Assembly (NCBI GenBank): GCA_902580275.1
Contig: CACHJZ010000003.1
Coordinates: 1-64,000, forward strand
Direction of reading: 5' to 3'
Origin: an uncultured Pelagibacteraceae bacterium
GTDB lineage: Bacteria > Pseudomonadota > Alphaproteobacteria > Pelagibacterales > Pelagibacteraceae
DNA length: 64,000 nt
Every line of letters begins with the position of its first letter. The first letter of the stretch is position 1. The position numbers and the translations under genes were made by a program. Of the stretch, positions 12,962 to 25,300 are shown piece by piece. Under the pieces are notes generated by a model that ran no database searches, was not told the DNA's origin, and was given only the letters and a program-made list of their open reading frames with translations.

Positions 12962-15370
12962 TTACGATCTTAACTTTGCGCCAGTTTTATTTTCTACATT
13001 AGAAATAATTAATTTATTTAATTTATTTAAATCATCATCTGTAAGAGATTTTTGTGATGATTGAATTGTCACATTTAAAGCTACTGATTTTTTATCTTTA
13101 TCGATATTTTCTCCTTCATAAAGATCAAAAACTCTTATGTCTTTAATTAAATCTTTATCAACTTCTGATATTATTTTTATCAGTTCTTGTACTTTAAAAT
13201 TCTTATCTATCACGAACGCAAAATCTCTTTCTGATTTTTGAAAGTCTGAGTATTGGAATTGAGATTTAAGATCTTTTAGTTTTTTATTCTGAAATTTTAT
13301 CCTGTCTAAGAAAATTTCAAATATTATCAAAGCGTCTGTTTTTAGTTCTGCTTTCTGTAATATATTTGGATGTATTTCACCAAAAAAAGCAATTGGGATT
13401 TTATTTAAAGAGTCTTGATAAATAACTCCAGATTTACCAGGATGATAATAATTTGGGGTTTTATTATCAACATTAATACTGTTCTGATCTAGTCCTATTT
13501 CGTATAAAGTTTGAATTAAATCTCTCTTAGCATCAAAAACATCAAGCTTTCTCTCTTTTTCTATCCAATTTAATCTAGAGGTTAATCCACATTTGAGGGC
13601 AGCTAAAACGATTTCTTGCTCCCCTGGTTTACTCCCGGTAAAAATTGGTCCTATTTCAAACATTGAAATATCCTTAAAGTCTCTTTCTAAGTTTTTTTTT
13701 AAATAAAAAATCAGATTAGAAAAAATTGAACTTCTTAGTACATTTAAGTCGGAACTGATTGGATTGACTATTTCAATTTCTTTTTTTTCTTCTTTAAATA
13801 AATTGTTAATTTTAGAGTCGGTAAACGACCAAGTGACTGTTTCGAGATAACCTTTGGAAGCTACTGATCTTTGTAAAAAATGAAATAGTTTTTGCTGTTT
13901 ATTGAGAGTTGGTCTAACTCTTACTTTTTTTGGTAACTCGGTTGCAATTTTATCATATCCAATTAATCTTGCAATTTCTTCTACAATATCAATTTCTTGT
14001 TCTATATCTGGCCTCCAAGATGGAACAATTAAATCTAAAATATTTTTTTTCTTTTTTACTTTAAACCCAAGACTGTCTAAAATTTTTGTCACTACTTTTT
14101 CAGAGGCTTTTAAGCCAGTGATACTTTGAAATTTTGCGATAGGAAAACTAATTTTACGTTGCTTAAATCTTTCAACTGTCTCTATATTTTTTTTACTTAT
14201 TGTTCCACCACATATTTTTTGAATTAATTCTGCAGCAACAAATAACCCTTCCTCAATTGAATTTGGATCTATGCCTCTCTCAAATCTATGTTTTGCGTCT
14301 GTATCTATGCCTAACAATCTTGAGGTAGTCCTTATAGATTTTGGATAAAAGTAAGCAGACTCTAACAAAATATTTTTTGTTTTAAACTCTGTGGCCGACC
14401 TAGTCCCACCTATTATTCCACCTAAACCTAAAATGCCTGACTTGTCAGTTATTACACACATATTTTCACCTAAGACGTATTTTTTATTATCTAGTGCCTC
14501 AAAACTCTCACCTTTTTTTGAATTTCTAACTATAATTCCAGTATCAATTTTGTCTGCATCATATGCGTGTAAAGGACGATTTAGATCAAGCATGACATAG
14601 TTTGTTATATCAACAATTGCTGAAATAGGTTTCTGACCAATTGCTAATAACTTGTCTTTAAGCCATTTAGGACTTTCTTGATTTTTCACATCTTTTATTA
14701 AAAGACTACCAAATAAGGAACATCCTTGATTTTTTTCTTTGGTAATTTTAACTCTTAAATTTTGTGAGCCAGAAAATTTAATTTTAATAGAATTTTTTTT
14801 TCTTAATTTACCTGATCCTGCTGCTGCTAAATCACGTGCAATACCTTTAACCCCAAGACAATCTGCACGGTTTGGGGTTATTGACAAATCAACCACTTTT
14901 GGAGCTTTATTTGAAAAATAATTTTTACCAATTTTACTTTTATACTTGTTGGTTGATAATTCAGTTATACCTTTACTTTCATTAGAAAGTTTTAATTCAG
15001 CCTCTGAGCATAACATTCCATAAGATGTCACTCCTCGTATATTGCTCACTGATAATTTCATTTGATTTTTTGGTATCACTGCTCCCGGTGGGGCATAGAT
15101 TGTTATTAAATTGTCTTTTGCATTTGGCGCACCGCATACAACTTTAACGTTTTCATTTTTTCCAATGTCAACTTCGCATACTTTCAATCTATCCGCGTTT
15201 GGGTGTTTTTCTGAACTAACTATTTTTGCAATTAAAAATTGATCTAATTCTGAGGTTTGACTATTAAAACTTTCTACTTCTAAACCAATATTTGTCAGTC
15301 TATCAATTATTTTACTATCACTAAATTTTGTTTCCAGGTGATCCTTCAGCCATTCAATTGTGAATTTCAT
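12962..15370 (-). CDS. pheT: Phenylalanyl-tRNA synthetase beta subunit
   Basis: [41 protein letters not shown]-terminal FDX-ACB domain. Confidence 0.96.
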   Translation of the reverse strand: MKFTIEWLKDHLETKFSDSKIIDRLTNIGLEVESFNSQTSELDQFLIAKIVSSEKHPNADRLKVCEVDIGKNENVKVVCGAPNAKDNLITIYAPPGAVIPKNQMKLSVSNIRGVTSYGMLCSEAELKLSNESKGITELSTNKYKSKIGKNYFSNKAPKVVDLSITPNRADCLGVKGIARDLAAAGSGKLRKKNSIKIKFSGSQNLRVKITKEKNQGCSLFGSLLIKDVKNQESPKWLKDKLLAIGQKPISAIVDITNYVMLDLNRPLHAYDADKIDTGIIVRNSKKGESFEALDNKKYVLGENMCVITDKSGILGLGGIIGGTRSATEFKTKNILLESAYFYPKSIRTTSRLLGIDTDAKHRFERGIDPNSIEEGLFVAAELIQKICGGTISKKNIETVERFKQRKISFPIAKFQSITGLKASEKVVTKILDSLGFKVKKKKNILDLIVPSWRPDIEQEIDIVEEIARLIGYDKIATELPKKVRVRPTLNKQQKLFHFLQRSVASKGYLETVTWSFTDSKINNLFKEEKKEIEIVNPISSDLNVLRSSIFSNLIFYLKKNLERDFKDISMFEIGPIFTGSKPGEQEIVLAALKCGLTSRLNWIEKERKLDVFDAKRDLIQTLYEIGLDQNSINVDNKTPNYYHPGKSGVIYQDSLNKIPIAFFGEIHPNILQKAELKTDALIIFEIFLDRIKFQNKKLKDLKSQFQYSDFQKSERDFAFVIDKNFKVQELIKIISEVDKDLIKDIRVFDLYEGENIDKDKKSVALNVTIQSSQKSLTDDDLNKLNKLIISNVENKTGAKLRS

Positions 15371-16434
15371 CGGCTTAAACCTCTATAACTTGATGGAACA
15401 TCTAGAGGATCAAATCCAAAATGACTTAACCATCTATAATCCGTTTCGAAAAATGCTCTTAAATCATTAATTCCATATTTTAACATTGCTAATCTATCGA
15501 TGCCTATGCCAAAAGCATAACCTTGAAACTTGGAAGGATCTACTTTCACATTTCTGAGAACATTAGGATGCACCATTCCACAACCTAATATTTCAAGCCA
15601 TTTGTCTCCTTCTCCAATTATTATTTTGCCATCTTTTAATTCATAACCAATATCAACCTCTGCGGAAGGTTCGGTAAATGGAAAATGACTTGGTCTAAAT
15701 CTCATTCTAATTTTGTCAACTTCAAAAAACTCTTTAATAAAATAATTTAAGCAACCCTTTAAGTGACTCATATTAATATTTTTGTCTATATGAAGCCCTT
15801 CAACTTGATGAAACATAGGGGCATGAGTTTGATCACTATCTGACCTATACGTTCTACCTGGTGCAATAATTTTGAAAGGTGGTTTACCTTGCAACATGGT
15901 TCTCACTTGCACAGGAGATGTATGGGTTCTTAGTAAAAATTCTTTATTCTTGTCTAAATAAAAAGTGTCATGCATATCTCTTGCAGGGTGATTTTCAGGT
16001 GTATTTAAAGCAGTAAAGTTATTGTATTCATTTTCAACATCTGGTCCTTCTTCAACTGAAAAACCGATTTCAGAAAAGATTGATGAAATTTCATCAATTA
16101 CTTGTGAAACAGGATGAATTTTCCCTCTACTAAAACTTCTTTCGGGCAAAGTTACATCAACTTTTTCATTTTTTAGTTTTGAATTGATTTCATTAATTTC
16201 GATATCTTTTATTTTTCTTTCGATAAAATTTTGCAATTCACTTTTTGTAGCGTTTAATTCTGATGAAACCCCTTTTCTTTCTTCGCTGTTCAGAGATCCG
16301 ATTTTCTTAAATTCATTAGATATTTTTCCACTCTTTCCAAATAATTCTGATTTTATTTGGTTAATCTGTTTAAGATCAGAAACTTTACTAAGTTTATTTA
16401 GATACTCTTCTTTTATTTTTATAATATCTGACAT
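15367..16434 (-). CDS. pheS: Phenylalanyl-tRNA synthetase alpha subunit
   Basis: [51 protein letters not shown]. Confidence 0.97.
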   Translation of the reverse strand: MSDIIKIKEEYLNKLSKVSDLKQINQIKSELFGKSGKISNEFKKIGSLNSEERKGVSSELNATKSELQNFIERKIKDIEINEINSKLKNEKVDVTLPERSFSRGKIHPVSQVIDEISSIFSEIGFSVEEGPDVENEYNNFTALNTPENHPARDMHDTFYLDKNKEFLLRTHTSPVQVRTMLQGKPPFKIIAPGRTYRSDSDQTHAPMFHQVEGLHIDKNINMSHLKGCLNYFIKEFFEVDKIRMRFRPSHFPFTEPSAEVDIGYELKDGKIIIGEGDKWLEILGCGMVHPNVLRNVKVDPSKFQGYAFGIGIDRLAMLKYGINDLRAFFETDYRWLSHFGFDPLDVPSSYRGLSR

Positions 16435-16477
16435 AATTGCAGATTATTTCTTAGTTTAAATAAAACAATAGTGAAGA

Positions 16478-16834
16478 TTAATTTAATGCTGATTGGGCTT
16501 TTTTGACAATCGTTTTAAAGGCATCTGGGTTATCGTATGCTATTTCTGCTAGAATTTTTCTATCCAGCTTTATACCTGATTTATTTAAACCATGAATAAA
16601 TCTAGAATATGTAAGTCCCTCTGATCTAACCCCAGCATTAATTCTTTGTATCCATAAAGATTTAAAGTCTCTTTTTTTGTTTCTACGATCTCTGTAAGCA
16701 TATTGCATTGCTTTTTCCATAGCTTGTCGTGCAACTCTAATAGTATTTTTTCTTCTGCCCCATTGACCCTTTACAGCTTTTAAAACTTTTTTATGTTTTG
16801 CTCTACTTGTTACACCTCTTTTAACTCTAGCCAT
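16478..16834 (-). CDS. rplT: 50S ribosomal protein L20
   Basis: [51 protein letters not shown]. Confidence 0.98.
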   Translation of the reverse strand: MARVKRGVTSRAKHKKVLKAVKGQWGRRKNTIRVARQAMEKAMQYAYRDRRNKKRDFKSLWIQRINAGVRSEGLTYSRFIHGLNKSGIKLDRKILAEIAYDNPDAFKTIVKKAQSALN

Positions 16835-16835
16835 T

Positions 16836-17042
16836 TTATCCTCTTAAATTATATGGCATATATGATTTAACAATTTTTCCATCCTGCTTTGCCATAATTG
16901 TGGTTCCTCTTTGCTTTCTTATTTGTGAATTAGTTCTTTTAATCATGCCATGTCTCTTTCCTGCTTGAGGCATAACAACTTTACCTGTTGCAGTGATTTT
17001 AAATCTTTTTTTTGCTGAGCTTTTAGTTTTTAATTTTGGCAT
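16836..17042 (-). CDS. rpmI: 50S ribosomal protein L35
   Basis: [22 protein letters not shown]...KRHGMIKR. Confidence 0.97.
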   Translation of the reverse strand: MPKLKTKSSAKKRFKITATGKVVMPQAGKRHGMIKRTNSQIRKQRGTTIMAKQDGKIVKSYMPYNLRG

Positions 17043-17095
17043 ATGTGGCAGGTTTTATACAAATATTAGAATTAATTTACAACCAAAATTATAGC

Positions 17096-17641
17096 TTATA
17101 ATGGTTGAATCACCATTATCATCTGTTTTCCATCAAATTTTGGCTGAAGTTCTATTTTACCAACTGAGGACATGTCAGTTTTAATTTTTTCCATTAGCTC
17201 ATTTCCGAGATGTGTATGTTGAAGCTCTCTTCCTTTAAATCTAATTGTAAATTTTACCTTATCTCCTTTGGTAAGAAATTTTTGAGCATTCTTTATTTTA
17301 AAAGAATAATCATGAACTTCTGTGACTGGTCTTAATTTTATTTCTTTTAAATCAACTTTTTTTTGTTTCTTTTTAGCTTTATTTGCTTTTTTTTGAGCAT
17401 CATATTTAAATTTTCCCATATCCATAATTTTACAAACAGGAGGTTTAGCATTTGGGGAAATTTCTATAAGATCAAGGCCTTCTTCTCTAGCAATTGATAT
17501 TGCTTCATTTGTATTCAAAATTCCTAAATTTTCACCAACACTTGAAATTACCTGAACTTCTGGAGAATAAATTCTATTATTCGATCTCGGACCTTTGTCC
17601 TTAGTTCTTCTTTGGAAATAATTTTTATTATGATCTGCCAC
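17096..17641 (-). CDS. infC: Translation initiation factor IF-3 (GTG start)
   Basis: LIEISPNAKPPVCKIMDMGKFKY, KFTIRFKGRELQH; synteny thrS-infC-rpmI-rplT; TAAGTG junction with thrS. Confidence 0.97.
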   Translation of the reverse strand: MADHNKNYFQRRTKDKGPRSNNRIYSPEVQVISSVGENLGILNTNEAISIAREEGLDLIEISPNAKPPVCKIMDMGKFKYDAQKKANKAKKKQKKVDLKEIKLRPVTEVHDYSFKIKNAQKFLTKGDKVKFTIRFKGRELQHTHLGNELMEKIKTDMSSVGKIELQPKFDGKQMIMVIQPL

Positions 17642-19561
17642 TTAATTGAAGGATGCTTGATTTAAAGCAGAATACTTTTTAATAAAATCTTTTAGTTTCA
17701 TATTTTCTTGTTTTTTATTATCCAATTCTCTAATAGTTACACTATCACTGTCAACTTCTTTTTTACCACAAATTAGTAAAACTGGTACTTTAGATAGTGA
17801 ATGCTCTCTAATTTTATAATTTAAATTATGATTTTTTAAATCAACCTCGCAATTTAATCCTACACTTCTAAGTTTATCAGCTACCTCTGAAGCGTATTTA
17901 TCGAATTCATCTGAAACAGGTATGACAACTATTTGAAGAGGACTGATCCAAAATGGAAGCTTACCTGCATAATTTTCGATGAGAATTCCAATAAATCTTT
18001 CTAATGATCCAAAGAGAGCTCTATGAAGCATTACCGGCACTTTTTTTGATCCGTCCTTATCAACAAATGTTGCACCTAATCTTTCAGGAAGGTTTAAATC
18101 TACTTGCAAGGTTCCACATTGCCAATCTCGTCCTATTGCATCTCTTAAAACAAATTCAATTTTTGGTCCATAAAATGCACCTTCACCTTTATTAATCGTG
18201 TATTCTAATTTTGTTGCTTTTACTGCTTCTAATAATGCAGCTTCAGATTTATCCCAAACTTTATCATCTCCAACTCTTATCTCAGGTCTGTCAGAATATT
18301 TTAATATTACATTTCTAAAGCCTAAATCTTTGTAAATATCTAATATTAAATTTGTTACACTTAAAGATTCTTTTGTAATTTGTTCCTCTGTACAAAAGAT
18401 ATGAGCATCATCTTGAGTAAATGCTCTTACTCTCATAAGTCCGTGTAAAGCTCCCGAAGGTTCATATCTGTGAACTTTTCCGAATTCAGACATTTTTAAA
18501 GGTAAGTCTCTATAACTTTTTAGTCCCTGATTAAAAACTTGTACACATCCTGGACAATTCATTGGTTTAATTGCAAATACTTTTTCATCAGGAGTAGTGG
18601 ATGTATACATGTGTTCTCCAAATTTATCCCAATGGCCAGATTTTTCCCAAAGGGACCTGTCTAAAATTTCTGGTGTATTTATCTCTTTATAACCCGCTTT
18701 TTTTTGCCTATCTCTCATGTAATCAACAAGTTTTTGAAAAAGACTCCATCCTTTTTCATGCCAGAAAACTGAACCTGGACTTTCTTCTCTAAAATGAAAA
18801 AGATCCATTTCTTTTCCAAGCTTTCTATGATCTCTTTTTTCAGCCTCTTCTATTCTTTTTAAATAACTATCTAAATCTTTTTGATTAGCCCAACCAGTAC
18901 CATAAATCCTTTGAAGCATTTCATTTTTTGAGTCACCACGCCAATATGCTCCTGAGACTTTTGTTAATTTAAAAGCTTTACCAATTTTTCCTGAAGATAC
19001 CAAATGAGGACCTCTACACAAATCATGCCAAGTTTCACCATGATGATAAATTGAAAGTTCCTCATTTTTTGGAATACTCTCAATTATTTCAGCTTTATAT
19101 TTTTCACCAATCTTTTTAAAATGGTTTATGGCCTTTTCTCTTTCCCAAATTTCTCTTTTTGTTTTCACATCTTTATCGACAATCTCTGACATTCTTTTTT
19201 CAATTTTATTAAGATCCTCACTTGTAAAAGGCTCCTTTCGAGCAAAATCATAGTAAAAACCATTTTCAATTACTGGACCTATTGTAACCTGCGTTCCTGG
19301 ATATAATTCTTGAACAGCCATAGCCATTATGTGAGCAGCGTCATGTCTTATTACTTCTAATCCTTCTGGATCTTTAGCAGTAAAAATTTTTACTGAGCTG
19401 TCTTCTTTAATTATGTGATATAAATCTTTAAGTTCTCCATTTACACTCATGATTAAAGCTTGCTTTGCTAAGGATTTGCTAATTTTTTCTGCAACTTCTG
19501 AGCCGGTAACAGGTTTTTCAAACTTAATTATCTTTCCATCAGGAAGTGTAATATTTGTCAT
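17642..19561 (-). CDS. thrS: Threonyl-tRNA synthetase
   Basis: TGS domain, RHDAAHIMAMAVQELYPG, MNCPGCVQVF, RVRAFTQDDAHIFC. Confidence 0.98.
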   Translation of the reverse strand: MTNITLPDGKIIKFEKPVTGSEVAEKISKSLAKQALIMSVNGELKDLYHIIKEDSSVKIFTAKDPEGLEVIRHDAAHIMAMAVQELYPGTQVTIGPVIENGFYYDFARKEPFTSEDLNKIEKRMSEIVDKDVKTKREIWEREKAINHFKKIGEKYKAEIIESIPKNEELSIYHHGETWHDLCRGPHLVSSGKIGKAFKLTKVSGAYWRGDSKNEMLQRIYGTGWANQKDLDSYLKRIEEAEKRDHRKLGKEMDLFHFREESPGSVFWHEKGWSLFQKLVDYMRDRQKKAGYKEINTPEILDRSLWEKSGHWDKFGEHMYTSTTPDEKVFAIKPMNCPGCVQVFNQGLKSYRDLPLKMSEFGKVHRYEPSGALHGLMRVRAFTQDDAHIFCTEEQITKESLSVTNLILDIYKDLGFRNVILKYSDRPEIRVGDDKVWDKSEAALLEAVKATKLEYTINKGEGAFYGPKIEFVLRDAIGRDWQCGTLQVDLNLPERLGATFVDKDGSKKVPVMLHRALFGSLERFIGILIENYAGKLPFWISPLQIVVIPVSDEFDKYASEVADKLRSVGLNCEVDLKNHNLNYKIREHSLSKVPVLLICGKKEVDSDSVTIRELDNKKQENMKLKDFIKKYSALNQASFN

Positions 19562-20715
19562 TAGTTAAATAATTTTTTGTATTCTGAATAAGTGTTTAAA
19601 CACATTTTTTCAATATTAAATCTATTTATAACATTCTTTCTACCTTCTTTACCCATTAATTCCAGAGTTAAAGTGTCAAGATTTATAACCTCATGAATTT
19701 TTTTTGATAAAGAATCTGCATTGCCACTTTCAAATAAAATACCACTTTTATTATCAATTATGGTTTCATTTGAACCACCAATGTTACTTGCAATAATAGG
19801 TTTTCTCATTGATTGCGCCTCTACCGAAACTCTACCAAAAGCCTCTGGCTCAATTGAGGACGAAACTATAATATCTGATAACATATAAGCAGCCGGCATG
19901 TATTCACATTTCTCAATGAACCTAAAATTATTGGTTAAATCGTATTGTTCAACTAATCTTTCAAGTTTTTTTTTATAAACCGTTCTTCCTTGATCGCTGC
20001 CTAAAATAATAGCTGTGAAATCCAGATCTGAATTTAATTTTTTGAATTTGTTAATTGCCTCAATAAATAACTCTTGTCCTTTCCATGATGTTAGCCTGCC
20101 TGGTAAAAGAATTACTTTACTATTTTCTTCTATCTGCCAAAGTGTTTTTAATTTACTAACACTATTTTTCTTTATGTTATCAGGATCAAAATATTCAGTA
20201 TTTATACCTCTAAATATAACTAGAAATTTTTTTTTTGGACTTAGATACTTTGGATAATTATTGTTTATATGTGAGAAAATAAAATTTGATCCAGCAATTA
20301 ATAAATCTGATTTTACCATTACAGAATTATAAAATTTTTTAATATTTGAGCTAAAGTTGTAAGTTCCATGAAAAGTTGTAACGAGTTTTCTGAAAGTGAT
20401 CTTTGTTGCAATTAAACAAGACCAAGCTGGTGACCTGCTTCTCGCATGAACAATATTGATGTTAAGGAATAAAATGATGAAAGTTAGACAAATACTGTTT
20501 AATAACATCATAAGTGGATTTTTTGAATTTACAGGTAGTTTTATTATCTTCACTTTTTTTTTATCCACATACTTTAAAAGTTCTCCACCACTTGTAGCTA
20601 TATAAGACTTACAATCTTGTTCATGGAGGTAGTGCGCTAAGTCGTAACATCCAGTTTCAGCACCACCATAGCCCAATTTTGGTATAACTTGTAAAACTTT
20701 TATTTTAGATGACAT
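19561..20715 (-). CDS. family 4 glycosyltransferase
   Basis: IPKLGYGGAETGCYDLAHYL, LLPGRLTSWKGQELFIEA, SSIEPEAFGRVSVEAQSMRKPIIASNIGGSNE. Confidence 0.85.
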   Translation of the reverse strand: MSSKIKVLQVIPKLGYGGAETGCYDLAHYLHEQDCKSYIATSGGELLKYVDKKKVKIIKLPVNSKNPLMMLLNSICLTFIILFLNINIVHARSRSPAWSCLIATKITFRKLVTTFHGTYNFSSNIKKFYNSVMVKSDLLIAGSNFIFSHINNNYPKYLSPKKKFLVIFRGINTEYFDPDNIKKNSVSKLKTLWQIEENSKVILLPGRLTSWKGQELFIEAINKFKKLNSDLDFTAIILGSDQGRTVYKKKLERLVEQYDLTNNFRFIEKCEYMPAAYMLSDIIVSSSIEPEAFGRVSVEAQSMRKPIIASNIGGSNETIIDNKSGILFESGNADSLSKKIHEVINLDTLTLELMGKEGRKNVINRFNIEKMCLNTYSEYKKLFN

Positions 20716-20757
20716 TCTCTAATGTTATATATTAAGAAATTACTCTAATAAACTTTT

Positions 20758-21522
20758 ATGACAAAATTTAAATACCTTAAAATAAAGAATAATCAGAAAA
20801 TAAGATATTTAAGTAATAACTATACAAAAAACCTTTATGTAGTTTTTCTGCATGGATTTATGTCTGATGTTGAAGGAGAAAAGCCTAAAACTTTTTTAAG
20901 TTTCTGCAAAAAGAATAAAATTGGATTTTTAGCAGTCGAATATTCTGGGCATGGAAAATCGTCAGGTGAGTTTACGAGAGGAAATATAAGCAAATGGACT
21001 AGTGATACTAAATTGGCTATCAAAAAATTGGTCAAAAAAAACGATTTTATTTTAATCGGTTCAAGTATGGGTTCTTGGATATCTACAAACCAATTTAAAT
21101 TTTTCTCAAAACAAATAAAAGGATTTATTGGTATTGGCTCCGCACCTGAGTTTTTAGAAAGAGTCATGTGGAAAAAATTTTCTAAGAAAATGAAAAGAGA
21201 GACTATCAAAAATGGAGTTTATCATTTAAAACACGGCGAATATGAGTATCCTATTACTTTTCAGCTCATTAAGGACGGAAGAAAAAACAAGGTATTACAT
21301 AAAAGAATAAATTTAAAAATACCAGTTACGTTATTTCATGGTAAAAAAGATGATACGGTTCCAGTGGTTTATTCACGGAAACTCCTTAAAATTTTTAATT
21401 TTGCACAAAAAAAAATAATTGTAATAAAAAATGGTGATCATAGCCTATTTAAAAAGCAGTTTAAGTTAAAAATTTTAAAAGAGTTAGAAAATATTATTAA
21501 TAATTACAAAAATTTAAATTAA
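20758..21522 (+). CDS. alpha/beta hydrolase
   Basis: VVFLHGFMSD, GSSMGSW nucleophile elbow, FHGKKDDTVPV, GDHSLF. Confidence 0.8.
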   Translation: MTKFKYLKIKNNQKIRYLSNNYTKNLYVVFLHGFMSDVEGEKPKTFLSFCKKNKIGFLAVEYSGHGKSSGEFTRGNISKWTSDTKLAIKKLVKKNDFILIGSSMGSWISTNQFKFFSKQIKGFIGIGSAPEFLERVMWKKFSKKMKRETIKNGVYHLKHGEYEYPITFQLIKDGRKNKVLHKRINLKIPVTLFHGKKDDTVPVVYSRKLLKIFNFAQKKIIVIKNGDHSLFKKQFKLKILKELENIINNYKNLN

Positions 21523-22394
21523 GTAATTTTTTTGTTAATATGGTTTAAACCTTCAACATATGTAGGAAATTTAAAGTTATATTTAAAAAATTCTTTTGCT
21601 TTTTTGTTGCTTACTTTTTTGGAGTCATTGTAGAAAGCTTTTAACATTTCACTTTCAATTTGATCTAGCTTTATTTCTTTAGGTTCAGGTAAATTTAGAA
21701 TTTTCGCACCATATTGCACCACATCTTCAGAAGATGCGGGCTTATCATCTGAGACGTTGTAAACTTCCCCTTTTTTAAATTTATTAAGGGATATAAATAA
21801 TAAGTTTGCAATGTCTTCCACATGTATTCTTGAAAAAAATTGATTTTTTTTTCTTATAATGCTTCCATTACCAGATTTAATTCTCTCTAATACATTATTC
21901 TTATTTGAGTAGATTCCTGATAATCTAAAAATTTGAAGCGGTATTTTATATTCTTCATACATTTTAAGCCAAACATTCTCTACTGCTAATCTTTCAATGC
22001 CATTTTTGGATTTTGGTAAAGTTTCACTTTTTTCATCCACCCACTCTCCCTTGTGATCTCCATAAACACTTGTTGCAGATAAATATGTTATCCATTTGAT
22101 ATTTTGATTGAGAAGTTCTTTTGAAAAATATTTCAAAACTAAATCTATTTTATCTTTTGGGGGTATAGATATAAGTATGTGATCAGAATTATTTAATTTT
22201 TTTTGAATATTTTTATCTATTTTTTCGTTGTTAAATTCAAAATTTGAAACTTTTTGACCTAAGAATTCGATATCACCACTTGCTTGTCTCGTAGTTATTG
22301 AGATATTTAATTTATATTTTTCTGAAAGAAGTTTTTTAGTAAATTCTTTAGCAACTTGCCCAAATCCAAAAAAAAAAATATTGAGTTCTTTCAA
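21519..22394 (-). CDS. NAD-dependent epimerase/dehydratase-like (SDR, YeeZ-like)
   Basis: NIFFFGFGQVAKEF, YLSATSVYGDHKGEWVDE, EVYNVSDDKPASSEDV. Confidence 0.75.
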   Translation of the reverse strand: MKELNIFFFGFGQVAKEFTKKLLSEKYKLNISITTRQASGDIEFLGQKVSNFEFNNEKIDKNIQKKLNNSDHILISIPPKDKIDLVLKYFSKELLNQNIKWITYLSATSVYGDHKGEWVDEKSETLPKSKNGIERLAVENVWLKMYEEYKIPLQIFRLSGIYSNKNNVLERIKSGNGSIIRKKNQFFSRIHVEDIANLLFISLNKFKKGEVYNVSDDKPASSEDVVQYGAKILNLPEPKEIKLDQIESEMLKAFYNDSKKVSNKKAKEFFKYNFKFPTYVEGLNHINKKIT

Positions 22395-22395
22395 T

Positions 22396-25300
22396 TTAAC
22401 TTACTTCTTTTACCATTGATTTTGTAGAAATAGGATTTTCTAGTTTATCCAACATTTCTTTAGGACAAACTTGTAGAAAATTATTTAATTCATTTTCGAA
22501 ATTATTTAAAATATTTTTAGAAATTTTAGATCCAGTATATTTGACATGTTCTTTTATTAAGGATTTTAAATAATCTTTCCAGTAATCCGTTTCTGGAATT
22601 TGCCATACTACTGTTTCAGAGTTAACTTTTTTGCTAAATAATTTATTTTTATCATAAACAAATCCCATTCCTCCTGTCATCCCAGCAGCAAAGTTATCAC
22701 CAACGTCGCCTAAAATTACAACAGTTCCACCGGTCATATACTCACAACCATTTGAGTCGCATCCTTCAATTACAGAAATGGCTCCAGAGTTTCTAACCGC
22801 AAACCTTTCTCCTGCTTTACCGGAAGCATATAACTGACCGGAGGTAGCTCCATATAAAACTGTATTTCCTATAATAGTATTTTCAGAAGAATTTAGGTTA
22901 CTTTCTTCAGAGAGTTTAATTGAAACTATTGCTCCTGATAAACCCTTGCCAACATAATCATTTGCATCACCTTTCAAATTTAAAGTTAGACCTTTTCCTC
23001 CAAATGCACCAAAAGATTGCCCAGCTGATCCAACAAAATTTAGATTTAAAAAATTATCCTCTAATTTTTCATAACCAAATTTTTTATATAAATTATGCGA
23101 AATTCTTGTACCCACAGCTCTATGTGTATTTTTGATTTCAAATACATCATCTATTTTCTCATTTTTGTCGATTTTCTTTTCAATTGATGGCCATATTTCT
23201 TGATCAAGAGTATCAGGAACAAAATTTATTGATTGGTTTTCACAATAACGTTTATTTTCTCCACTATCTGCTTGAACAAATAAAGGATTTAAATCTAAAT
23301 CGTCCAAATTTGGTGATCCTTTACTTACTTGTCTTAATAAGTCAGTCCTTCCAATTATTTCATTAATCGATTTAAATCCTAATTCGGCTAATATCTCTCT
23401 AACTTCGTTAGCTATAAAAGTAAACAAATTTACCACTTTGTCGGGTGTACCACTAAATTTTTCTCTTAATTTATCATCCTGGGTACAAACACCGACTGGA
23501 CAAGTATTAGAATGACATTGACGTACCATAATACAACCCATTGCTACCAGAGCAGTAGTTGCTACGCCATATTCCTCGGCTCCCATCATGGCTGCAATTA
23601 CAACATCTCTTCCAGTTTTAATTCCACCATCAGTTCTAAGTGTTACAGAGTCTCTTAAATTATTTAATGTTAAGACTTGATTAGCCTCCGTTAATCCCAT
23701 TTCCCATGGTATTCCAACATATTTAACGCTTGTTTGTGGAGATGCTCCAGTACCTCCATTGTGACCAGAAATTAAAATAATATCTGCTTTTGCTTTAGCT
23801 ACACCAGCTGCGATTGTTCCTATTCCTGATGAAGCTACGAGTTTTACGCCAACTCTTGCTTTAGGATTGATTTGTTTTAAGTCATAAATTAATTGTGCGA
23901 GATCTTCAATTGAGTAAATATCGTGATGCGGAGGAGGAGAAATCAAAGTTACTCCTGGAGTCGAATGTCTTAATCTGGCGATTTCCTCTGATACTTTAAA
24001 CCCTGGTAATTGACCTCCCTCACCTGGTTTTGCGCCTTGTGCAATTTTGATCTCAATTTCGTTACAATTATTTAAGTAATTTATTGTTACACCAAATCTC
24101 GCAGAGGCTATTTGTTTTACTCTTGAGTTTGCACTATCTCCATTATCCATTTTTTTAAATCTTACCTCATCTTCGCCACCCTCACCGCTACATGATGCAC
24201 CCTTAATACGATTCATTCCTATTGCTAGCGTTTCATGCGCTTCTTTTGACAGGGCTCCATGAGACATGCTTCCGCTTCCAAATCTTTTAAGTATATTTTC
24301 TACTGGCTCAACTTCTGAAATATTTATTGGTTTGTTTAAATATCTTTTTCTAAAATCAATAAGATCTCTCAAATTTATTGGTGGCAAATTATATATTCCT
24401 TCGGCATACTTTTTGTAAGCTTCATAAGAGCCTGAAGCAACAGCGCTTTGTAATAAATGTATTAATTTACCTTGATACTGATGGACCTCACCATTCTTTC
24501 TATAACGATATATGCCTCCAATTGGCAATACTTTATCCTCATTGTTAAATGCTTTTTCATGTATCAATCTTAATTTTTTTTCAATACCACTTAAGCCAAT
24601 CCCTGAAATTTTAGAAATTACCCCTGGAAAATATTCAGAAACAACAGTTCTACTCAAGCCAACAGTTTCAAAGTTACATCCACCTCTATAAGAACTAATT
24701 ACTGAAATACCCATTTTAGACATTATCTTTAAGAGACCACTATTTACAGATTTTATATATCTACTGACACATTCCTCGTATTGAAATTTGCCAAAAAGTT
24801 TTTTCTCAAATCTTTGATATAATCCGTCTAATGCAAGATAAGGATTTACAGTTGTAGCGCCTACCCCAATAAGTGTTGCGAACGAATGTGTATCCATTGC
24901 TTCACCTGATTGAACATTTATTGAAACATACCCTCTCAATTTATGTTTTATTAAATAAGTATTTACTGCACCTACTGCTAACAGCATTGGCACTGGTAAC
25001 CTATCATCTGAAATATTTTTATCTGATAAAATTATTTGTGTTGATCCTTGTCTAACAGCAATCTCCGAATCTTTTCTTATTCTTTCTAAAACAACATCTA
25101 AGCTTTCGTCTTTTTTAAATGTGCAATCTATTAATTTTATTTTTTTTTTAAAAAAATTATTAAATTTTAAAAACTGAGAATTTGATAATATGGGGCTATT
25201 TAATACATAAATATTATCCTTTGTTAAATTATCAAAATTTAAAATATTGCCCAAGTTTCCAAATCTAGTTTTTAGACTCATAACTTTATTTTCTCGTAAT